A stretch of 64,000 nucleotides of DNA from Bolinopsis microptera. Lineage: Eukaryota > Ctenophora > Tentaculata > Lobata > Bolinopsidae. Under the pieces are notes generated by a model, which searched no databases, was not told the origin of the DNA, and was given only the letters and a program-made list of their open reading frames with translations. A program made the position numbers and the translations under genes. Below are positions 34,335 through 43,300 of this stretch, piece by piece. Location of the stretch: the NCBI RefSeq assembly GCF_026151205.1, contig NC_087072.1, positions 21,852,103 through 21,916,102 of the forward strand, given 5' to 3'. Each line of letters starts with the position of its first letter. Position 1 is the stretch's first letter.

Positions 34335-35176
34335 TGTTTGCTGTACGGTGACGTGTACGTGGTTAGAAAGGGTTTGGAGTTTCTATTTTGATTAATGGTG
34401 ATTTTAATCAACCGTGTTGTTTAATCAATAAAGTCTAGACTAGATTATAGATAAGTAGGACAACTCGTAATTTCGTGAACATTTTGTTAGTGCAGTCGTT
34501 TTATTCAGTAATACGCCTCAAGATTATATTATATTGTTGCTTTAAACTTTTAAAAGACAGATCGGTTGGAAATCAAAATACAGAATTTAGTACTTCAATT
34601 TAAATTTCCTCAAAATTAAAATCATTTTAGTTCACAAAAATTAATTTCAATCGGGAATTCAAATAAGTCATCGGTTTGTGATAACATCAAACTTTAAAAA
34701 ATTCAATCACAAATAATCACATCATCATAATATCATCATAGCACCATCACAGACGTTCTGCCAAGTACAGAAAAGAAAATTAGCTCAAGTTTACACCAAC
34801 AACGATTGACATTCGAATGTACAGTATTTATATAGCAGTACGTACTGACTCACAGACTATTTTAAAGCTAACATCATCTAGATTAAAATCCGAAACCCTA
34901 AACCTTCAAGATGTGCAAAAATGTATATAAATATAATCAAGACTCGACATAATTAAGTAAATAACATTTTGTCAGATTGTATTATCATTGCTCTGCTGAT
35001 TGAATAACTCTCAGTTCTACAAAATGCAAGCTTTATAAAGTTATAAGCTACCAAAAAGTAAAAATCAGGTATCAGATTTGGGGCTGAAGATAATTATTAA
35101 GGAATCTAACTAACATCATTTAAGATTCAAAATATTAAGCATAACTAAAAACTTTGGCATCTAAAACACACCAATT
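34335..35176. other. AT-rich intergenic spacer
   Basis: Between the RABGEF1-like stop and the NDUFA7 ATG. No supported feature. Confidence 0.45.
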
Positions 35177-36286
35177 TCAACTGCTCAACAACTTCGCCAT
35201 TTCCTCCTCCAGAGACGAAAACTTAGCTCTCATATCTGCTAAAGACTTATTAACTTGAGCCTTATGTTGGGTGATATCAATCTGTAACTTCTCCGTGTTA
35301 TCCCTCAATTTCCCATGATATGACTGCAACTGTTTCACCTTTTCTTCGCATTCCTTCACCCTGTTGATATTGTCCAGGAGTCCACTAGCAAACTTGGTGG
35401 AGAGAGCCTCCTCTAAATGGGAACTGTGTCCCTCCATGAAGTGATCAAACTCTTCAGCTGCCAACGAAAGTTGATCAGGAGTTATGTTTTCAAGGAACTG
35501 GAGGGCACAACAAATATTGGTAAAATGGTAGGCCATCTCACCGCTGGTAAGTTTCTCTTGGGGGAGGAACCGGTCGATATACTGAGTAGTAGCGAATAAG
35601 TTGGGAGGTGCTGCCACTATGATCGTGTATATCAACATGGGGAGGAGTTCGTCTGCTCCAGCTGCTTTATCGTGAGCCAGGTTGAACAACTCATGAAGTG
35701 CTTTGCAGCACAGAACAATACAAGCTATCTTATCATGGGGACTTCGCTTTTTATTCAGCTCTAGGAGATAGTATTGTGCTAGTGCCAGTTGGCGATCTGA
35801 GTTTTCATTATCACTGGGCAGGCTGAAATCTAGATGTTTGGGAAGAATCCAGTGCAATGATCTGATTTTACTGTCTAAAGTATCGTTCTTACCTCTATCC
35901 ATCGGAGGATTAAAAACGTTCGCATAAATGTTAACCATGACAAACCTTTCCATACCCACCACCACATCATCAACTGACTCTTGTTTCCAACCCTCAAAAT
36001 GAGGAAAATCTCCTATTCTCTTGGTCATGTATCCATAGAACATCTGAACCTCTTTACTCCTTACACTGATATCTTCCTTGCTGCCCCTCACTCTGAATAT
36101 AAAGTTTTTAGTTTGTTGAGCAATGTTTAAATCCAGAACTTTACCAGTCCTCAACATGAAGTAGTATGAAAACTGGTTACGGTCCTGGTTGTCTGAGTTT
36201 TCTTCTTCTTGGCAGTTTTCATTTTCTTCTGCAGCACGTCGTCTGTTGGAGGGACTTGGAGACAAGCCGGACCGGAAAAATTCCAT
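35177..36286 (-). CDS. VPS9-domain Rab5 guanine-nucleotide exchange factor (RABGEF1/Rabex-5-like)
   Basis: Single-exon 369-aa frame. Residues about 85-275 align with the helical bundle and VPS9 domain of Rabex-5: KIRSLHWILPKHLDFSLP, KKRSPHDKIACIVLCCKALH, AGADELLPMLIYTII and SGEMAYHFTNICCALQFLEN. The last two hold the conserved Asp and the TGE..Y-type motif (here SGE). The protein would activate Rab5 on early endosomes. Residues about 300-369 are a predicted coiled coil, which in Rabex-5 binds Rabaptin-5. The N-terminal A20 zinc finger and ubiquitin-binding helix of Rabex-5 are absent; instead the first 40 residues are Glu/Asn-rich. CACTCAG lies 11 bases before ATG; a possible non-coding exon ends at a CAG|gtaaat donor at 36719. 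Confidence 0.85.
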   Translation of the reverse strand: MEFFRSGLSPSPSNRRRAAEENENCQEEENSDNQDRNQFSYYFMLRTGKVLDLNIAQQTKNFIFRVRGSKEDISVRSKEVQMFYGYMTKRIGDFPHFEGWKQESVDDVVVGMERFVMVNIYANVFNPPMDRGKNDTLDSKIRSLHWILPKHLDFSLPSDNENSDRQLALAQYYLLELNKKRSPHDKIACIVLCCKALHELFNLAHDKAAGADELLPMLIYTIIVAAPPNLFATTQYIDRFLPQEKLTSGEMAYHFTNICCALQFLENITPDQLSLAAEEFDHFMEGHSSHLEEALSTKFASGLLDNINRVKECEEKVKQLQSYHGKLRDNTEKLQIDITQHKAQVNKSLADMRAKFSSLEEEMAKLLSS

Positions 36287-37367
36287 GTGAGCTAAACCTG
36301 AGTGTGGATTAGGTTAAGTTCATTTTAGAGTGAGATAAAGGGCTATCAGACACGTCATATAATCATTATAATATATTATTATAAGTTATCAAGTAATTGT
36401 TAAATTAACATGCTGACTTGAAGCACCGTGAGACATTGAAATAGCTCCGAAATTTAAGAACCAATTAATACGAATTATGCATAACTTTAAGAACCACCAC
36501 TACACAGAAGAAGAAACCATTAAAACCATGTCGATAGATGGATAAAAAAGGTTATTGAAAAGTACCATCTAATCAATCTGCTTAACCTTCAATATATCAA
36601 CAGGCAATTATACATTATAATACTGATAGTGATATGGGTAAGTAAACTACATAAAAACAGTGACCAGAAGGCTAGTTCAACTGCAAGCTACTGACAGATT
36701 GAGTAAATTTACCTGAAAATGGCTCACTCTGCACTCGTCCCATATGAAATTTGCAACACCGAAAACATTATCAAGAATTTCCAACTGGCTCTGAGAGGAT
36801 TGACCTTCAAAGAGGGTACTGTCTAATAAGTCTATAGCTATGGAAGCATATTGCTCCTAACTGACAACTGTTCCTATTTCTGGGATTTCTCAGATCATTA
36901 TTTGTTGTCTTTTTCATAAAAAAAGGAGTTCTCGGTTGTGCGCTGTATTTTTAATAAATAATGCCTTTCCTACTGGTTGAGGGAAGCTAGACAGTGGTGG
37001 AATGACACAATGGCCATTGCACAAAAAATAATTGTTAATAATTGTTTTTGGTTCTTCATTGATGCTGCTCAAGTTTAGATTTAGATGATATGTGCGGTGT
37101 CCAGTTACTCGTGAACTCCTGGAGAATGTTTCTGCAGCTTGCAGTCTATGATTCTAGCTTTCTAGGGAACTGCTACGTCATAGGAAGTCAGATCAGAACT
37201 AGCAACTATTGTTTCAATTTCACAGTCAACGACTACGATTCTCTTGAATTGCTGTTGTGTTACTGCGAAATCAGAAATCAATGATTTAATCACTGCCAAA
37301 TTGAAACATTTATTAATTGTTGTTTTTACTGGTAATCTTGTTTTGCTCTTATGAGTGGGTCAATCAT
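36287..37367. other. Gene-free region
   Basis: Upstream flank of the RABGEF1-like gene. A short ORF (37090-37284) has no recognisable features. Nothing else supported. Confidence 0.4.
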
Positions 37368-37730
37368 TTATTTTTAATTGTAGTTGACGAAATGAGAGTC
37401 TCCACTCAGTGTGTTAAAACATAATTCTTTGTCGACGTTTCGGCTACATGCCTTTGTCATAAACAGGACGTACTGAAAACTTACATAGCTGCAAAGATAC
37501 AATGTTAAAATAATCTATTAATACTACGAAATATAACAACAAAAAAATAAAATCTTGAAACACAACAACAATCACAAATTTATCCAAAAGAAACATAAAA
37601 TATAATGGCTAAAAGAATCCACACCGCAACAAACCGTGAACAATTCCTCATAGTACTACAAACATTTTACCAAGATAGCTCCTTCATAAAACTGATTAAT
37701 CAAAAATTATCTAGGTTTATAAGTTCAATA

Positions 37731-38459
37731 TTACATTAACTTCCAAGTATATTTTATCCAATCACCTTCATTTACGGACTCAGACAATTGAGTATTTATT
37801 TCTGGGTTTTCACGTTTTATTAGAACCGACTGCCACAATTGACGGTCCACATAGTCTTTACATCTTTTTCGAACTATAAACCGAAACGGTATGTTTGGCA
37901 TTGAAATGTCTGCATGCTCCTCTAGGTAGTGCTTCCCCATGGCCGTAGATTTGTTGCCATCCCTTACTGATTTGTAGTGTTCCCAGGCTCTACTTCTTTT
38001 AAACCTACCAGTTTCCCCAATGTAGGACTTATTACATATTTGGCATATTAATTGGTAGCAAATGTTTTTGATCATGCAGGATTTATCGCACTGGTAGCAT
38101 TTGCTGTCACTTTGTTTATTGCATTTTGTTTGCTGTAGGCTAGATCTTGTTAAAGCTTCCATGAGACGTTTTCCTGATGTGAATGTTACCCTGGTGGAAT
38201 CCAAGAGGTTTTGATTTCTTAGGGTATAGTAGACTTTTCGACACGTCTGTTCATTTATATAAGGTAATGATAAGTAAGCTATTTTTGAGTTCTTTTTAGG
38301 CGCATTTTGTTTATCCAGTGTATTCTGTGTTTCTCGAATAAGTTTCTTGACAATCTTAGGAGGGAAAATGCTAAAGAAGAATAGTTTCCCTCCTAATATT
38401 GTCAAGAAACTTATTCGAGATATGCTAAAGAAGAATAGTTTCCCTCCTAATATTGTCAA
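37731..38459 (-). CDS. Penelope-like GIY-YIG endonuclease ORF, left arm
   Basis: 242 codons, open throughout. Residues about 125-160 have a cysteine cluster (CNKQSDSKCYQCDKSCM) typical of the linker before the Penelope endonuclease. The GIY-YIG core follows: YQLICQICNKSYIGETGR, Arg in SRAWEH, and a Glu in RENPEINTQL. GIY-YIG endonucleases nick target DNA for retrotransposition. There is no reverse-transcriptase part, so alone it cannot be a full element. The N-terminal repeat of MTILGGKLFFFSI comes from the 54-bp duplication at the hairpin centre. Confidence 0.8.
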   Translation of the reverse strand: MTILGGKLFFFSISRISFLTILGGKLFFFSIFPPKIVKKLIRETQNTLDKQNAPKKNSKIAYLSLPYINEQTCRKVYYTLRNQNLLDSTRVTFTSGKRLMEALTRSSLQQTKCNKQSDSKCYQCDKSCMIKNICYQLICQICNKSYIGETGRFKRSRAWEHYKSVRDGNKSTAMGKHYLEEHADISMPNIPFRFIVRKRCKDYVDRQLWQSVLIKRENPEINTQLSESVNEGDWIKYTWKLM

Positions 38460-39075
38460 GAAACTTATTCGAGAAACACAGAATACACTGGATAAACAAA
38501 ATGCGCCTAAAAAGAACTCAAAAATAGCTTACTTATCATTACCTTATATAAATGAACAGACGTGTCGAAAAGTCTACTATACCCTAAGAAATCAAAACCT
38601 CTTGGATTCCACCAGGGTAACATTCACATCAGGAAAACGTCTCATGGAAGCTTTAACAAGATCTAGCCTACAGCAAACAAAATGCAATAAACAAAGTGAC
38701 AGCAAATGCTACCAGTGCGATAAATCCTGCATGATCAAAAACATTTGCTACCAATTAATATGCCAAATATGTAATAAGTCCTACATTGGGGAAACTGGTA
38801 GGTTTAAAAGAAGTAGAGCCTGGGAACACTACAAATCAGTAAGGGATGGCAACAAATCTACGGCCATGGGGAAGCACTACCTAGAGGAGCATGCAGACAT
38901 TTCAATGCCAAACATACCGTTTCGGTTTATAGTTCGAAAAAGATGTAAAGACTATGTGGACCGTCAATTGTGGCAGTCGGTTCTAATAAAACGTGAAAAC
39001 CCAGAAATAAATACTCAATTGTCTGAGTCCGTAAATGAAGGTGATTGGATAAAATATACTTGGAAGTTAATGTAA
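38347..39075 (+). CDS. Penelope-like GIY-YIG endonuclease ORF, right arm
   Basis: Mirror copy of the left-arm ORF, also 242 codons and identical in the last 200 or so residues; only the N-terminus differs, because each frame reads through the hairpin centre into the other arm. The two reading frames overlap head-to-head by 113 bases. No frame damage is seen, which suggests a recent origin or gene conversion between arms. Confidence 0.8.
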   Translation: MTILGGKMLKKNSFPPNIVKKLIRDMLKKNSFPPNIVKKLIRETQNTLDKQNAPKKNSKIAYLSLPYINEQTCRKVYYTLRNQNLLDSTRVTFTSGKRLMEALTRSSLQQTKCNKQSDSKCYQCDKSCMIKNICYQLICQICNKSYIGETGRFKRSRAWEHYKSVRDGNKSTAMGKHYLEEHADISMPNIPFRFIVRKRCKDYVDRQLWQSVLIKRENPEINTQLSESVNEGDWIKYTWKLM

Positions 39076-39511
39076 TATTGAACTTATAAACCTAGATAAT
39101 TTTTGATTAATCAGTTTTATGAAGGAGCTATCTTGGTAAAATGTTTGTAGTACTATGAGGAATTGTTCACGGTTTGTTGCGGTGTGGATTCTTTTAGCCA
39201 TTATATTTTATGTTTCTTTTGGATAAATTTGTGATTGTTGTTGTGTTTCAAGATGTTATTTTTTTGTTGTTATATTTCGTAGTATTAATAGATTATTTTA
39301 ACATTGTATCTTTGCAGCTATGTAAGTTTTCAGTACGTCCTGTTTATGACAAAGGCATGTAGCCGAAACGTCGACAAAGAATTATGTTTTAACACACTGA
39401 GTGGAGACTCTCATTTCGTCAACTACAATTAAAAATAATTGTTGTTTTTGTTGAAGTTACATATTTTGGGTTCTGATTTTGATATTTTTGACCGTACAAT
39501 TGTCTTACAAG

Positions 39512-39962
39512 GGGGGGGGGGGGGGGGAGGGGGGGGGGATACAACGGTCATTAATGTGCATTAATGGGTATAAATGGGCATAAATGGGCATTAATGTGCA
39601 TTAATGTATATGTATATTTCAGCAAAATTCTATAATACTATACTGCCATTCTATATACTATACTGCCATTAATGCCCATACTTTTTTTCCCATTTTTGCC
39701 CATTTTTCTATTAAATATGGGCATTAATGGGCATTTATGTGCATTAATGGGCATTAATGTGCAAAATTTTTAAATACTGCCATTAATGCCCATACTTTTT
39801 TTCCCATTTTTGCCCATTTTTCTATTAAATATGGGCATTAATGTGCATTAATGGGCATTAATATGCATAAATAGGCATTAATGTGCATTAATGTATATAT
39901 GTATATTTCAGCAAAATATTATAATACTGACATTAATGACCGTTGTATCCCCCCCCCCCCCC
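39512..39962. mobile_element. Foldback MITE with poly-G/poly-C ends and 8-bp target duplication
   Basis: A 451-bp element flanked by CTTACAAG (39504-39511 and 39963-39970). The left end is a G run then GATACAACGGTCATTAATG; the right end is CATTAATGACCGTTGTATC then a C run. The interior is built from GGGCATTAATG/GTGCATTAATG units and two copies of a block with CTGCCATTAATGCCCATACT. Same architecture as the element at 876-2348. Confidence 0.8.
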
Positions 39963-40372
39963 CTTACAAGGCCCTTTAAGCCTTTTTATGGGCAATAACA
40001 ATCCCTACTTTTTTATGGAGGGTCGCTTACAGCTTGACTCTAAAGTATAAAATCAGTGACTCAACCCAAGCTTACAGCTTACATGAATAACTAGACCATG
40101 ATCTTCGACATGACAATATAATATATATTGGGAACCCCATCGATGCCCATGCCTATTTGATCAATATTTGAGGAATAAATGGTTGAAATAGGCATCATTT
40201 CTATAATTGTTCGGTCAACATAGAAAAAAGCTGTTTTTAAGCTGATGCCCATTTTATCAAAAGTTGGCGAATAAATGGATAATATTACCACACAATACTG
40301 CATATCTTGTCCAATAATTTATAGATTTACCTAAGTTGAATCGCCACCAGATAGATAAAATTAGCTGAAGGT

Positions 40373-43300
40373 ATGCATAAGAGGTGGATAAGAAGTATAT
40401 CTAGCTCAAAGAAGAAGACAAAGAAGAAGACATGTAATGAATTTGAAGAATTTTGGAAGAATTCATACACGCAATATATCCATGGAATCCCAACGGTCTT
40501 CTACAAATCTGAATTGTCAAAAAAACAGGTAAGTTTACAGAATGTTTTCGTTATTATCTGTCAAAATAGAACATGATCTGATAAGCAAAATATTACATAT
40601 TGTCTCTTCAGATTCGCACAGCTGGATGAAAACGTGCTGTTAGTAAGTTATATCTATTATCAATATAATAATAAAAATAAAATCTGATAATTTCAGAGAC
40701 ATGATAGGCTAGATCCGGTACTTCTTTACGATGACTCCACTTACAACCCAGCAACCAAAGTAAGGTTTGTGTGCACTTCTGACACACACAACCTAACTGA
40801 AAGATTCACAAAGCCAGTGCCGTATGGGGACGTGCTTTTACATGCCGGAGATTTCACTCAGGTATCTCTTTATACTTTTATACTTTTAAGTTTCATAATT
40901 AATGAATTGGCATCGAACCTCAACCTGTTATCTTTATGTAGCAGAGTGAGACTATTTCCTCCTCAATGTTAAGGTTTCAAATGATTGTAAGACTGAGCAA
41001 AGTTTAAGTTACTGTTGACCCTCTGTTTGGAATCAGCTACCGAATGAATTGAGAACTTTTACTGATATTCTATTGTTTAAAAGGAAACTGAAGACTTATT
41101 AAAAAAAAATTTGAGTATGTAATGTTATTGCACAGTGAAGGCCGAAGGGTTGTCATATAATTAAAAAAAAATAACAATAATAATAATTTATGAGTCGCTT
41201 TGATTTCAAGCCATCTATATGTATAGTTATTGTTATAATCATTATTATATCCAGTGGTGCCATAGATCATTTATTTCCATTTACAGTTACCACAATTTAA
41301 GTCCTATATTCCTAATTAATATTAAGTATTAAATTAGCTGAATTCAGAGAACTATCACCTGTCTCTAACGAGAGTTATATTTTGCAGGAAGGAGAAATGT
41401 GTCAGGTTGAGCAATTCTCAGAATGGTTGGAGTCTCTCCCTCATCGTATTAAAATTGTTATTGCAGGTTACCAGGGGGGACTTTCTTCGTTTATTTCTGC
41501 AATGAGCATAACAATATAGCACGAGCATTTGGTTATTTGTAAAGTTATAAACAACTTTCTTTTATGATCAGAAAAAATCACAACAGTTCAGTTCATGGTT
41601 ACATCAGATTAATATATTATTATATTATTAATTAAATTATATATTATATACTAAATTGAATTTTTATTTTGTCAGGTAATCACGACTTAACACTTGATGC
41701 AGGAAGATTCCCACAGAATCATATTAGAGATGCTTTCATAGGTCGCTTACAGCGGAGCTGTATCTATCTTGAAGACAGTACCGCGATTATCAACGGAATC
41801 AAAATATATGGCACTCCATGGTTGGTTTCACGTCATTGGTTTAGATATCATTGTATATTGTGTTTGATAGATGATGCAAGGAAATACTAAGCCCCAGAAA
41901 AGTATTTGAAAACACGTTATGTGCTTGATAGCACAATTATCTCTCAATTAAGTTGTCTAATTGTAACATGAGGAATCACAAGTATTACTAAGTAATCCCC
42001 GCTAGGATTCCTGAGTATAACGGCAAGTGGGGCTTTGAGTTGAAAAGGGAAGACGAGTGTTCTGCAAAGTGGAGAGAGATACCCTCTGATACTGATATCT
42101 TACTGTCCCATACCCCTCCTGTAGGACATGGAGATAGATGTGCTGACAGTTCACGAGCTGGGTAGGTTCACTATAAAGGGGGGGGGGGGGATCATAATTA
42201 AGGGGTTCACTATTAAGGGGCCGGCCGCGGGGTTCACTAGTATTAATGTGCTCTTTTTAGATATTTTATATTACAGGACTTTACATTTAGTGAGATTAAA
42301 ATCAGGTTAAACATTATTCATCAAATTAAAAGTTAAAAATACAGGGTAGGCCAAAAGTCAGTGCAAGTGGGCATGCGTTTTATATTTGAGAGCTGTTGCT
42401 TTGCAGATGGCATACTGTACTACACTTATTCGAGGATTCTGTCGCAAAAATTTGAAATTTCGAATATATTAGACCACGCCCATTCAATATTAAAACACCT
42501 ATATTGTTCTCTTTCAACATGCTGAACGCCTAATTTTTTCAGAGACGGTAGATTATTATTATTATGTTTCATCTGATTTGGAAATATAAGGCAAAATGGA
42601 TGACGTAAAATGACGAAGGTATCAAGCATTTTGTGTATCTCGTTAACAAAATTGACTGGGTGATTATGTGACACCGTGACACGAAATCTTAATTGGGCAG
42701 CCTTAAAGATTCCCATAATGTTCAATGGGGTGGTTAACAGGGTTGAGGGTCACCTTATCACGTGATTAGGTAAGCCAATCACCTGATCACACGTAATGAA
42801 TAAACTCGTTATACTTCGTATCTCGGTCCACTGAGAAGCTACAACTCTCATTTTTTCAGGACAAACGTTATTCGAATGGCCAAACACAATCCAATAAAAG
42901 TTGACTCGATCCGACTATCCAAACCATCAAATAAAGAAATAAATGCGGAAATGAACCTTTATTTGAAAAAAATGAACACTAGTCGAATATTTTTCGATTT
43001 GACGAATTCCTCGAATCAGTGGTGGTAGTAAGTCATACCACAAATAATCATTTCAATTGGGCACTCAGTGACAGTGACTGAGCTATTAAGGCCAACGTTT
43101 GCACTCTGACTTTTGGCCCACCCTGTATTAGCGTTTAAAATTATTAAGATATCAGAATCAAATTAATTAAACAGTTAAAAAAATATATAAGAAAGTAAAA
43201 TCATTAATAAAACGCTTTAAAACCCTAAGTACTTAATGGGTTTCATAACTTTCAAACCTAACAAAAAAAACTTTAAGTAAAAAATCATATCGCAATGTCA

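Larger units (their letters stand above)
37368..39433. mobile_element. Palindromic Penelope-like element fragment
   Basis: Two arms of about 1 kb in head-to-head inverted orientation (37368-38364 and 38442-39433), nearly identical over the parts I compared (one mismatch near 37550/39258, one near the centre). The middle holds a 54-bp tandem duplication (38368-38421 and 38422-38475). Each arm carries a GIY-YIG ORF and an outer non-coding part with TGACAAAGGCATGTAGCC then GAAACGTC (39347-39373, inverted at 37433-37459). That motif resembles the hammerhead ribozyme core known from Penelope-like elements, but the positions expected to be C3 and G8 are both A. Reverse transcriptase is missing. Confidence 0.8.

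Noticed and set aside
35417-35599. Antisense 60-codon ORF in the RABGEF1-like gene
   Set aside because: Shadow of the coding strand with no independent support.
42170-42240. Possible additional coding sequence after GCTGG in MPPED copy 1 exon 5
   Set aside because: The G-run and repeated GGGGTTCACTAT units are low-complexity intron; the donor GG|gtaggt and exon 6 restore the family sequence.
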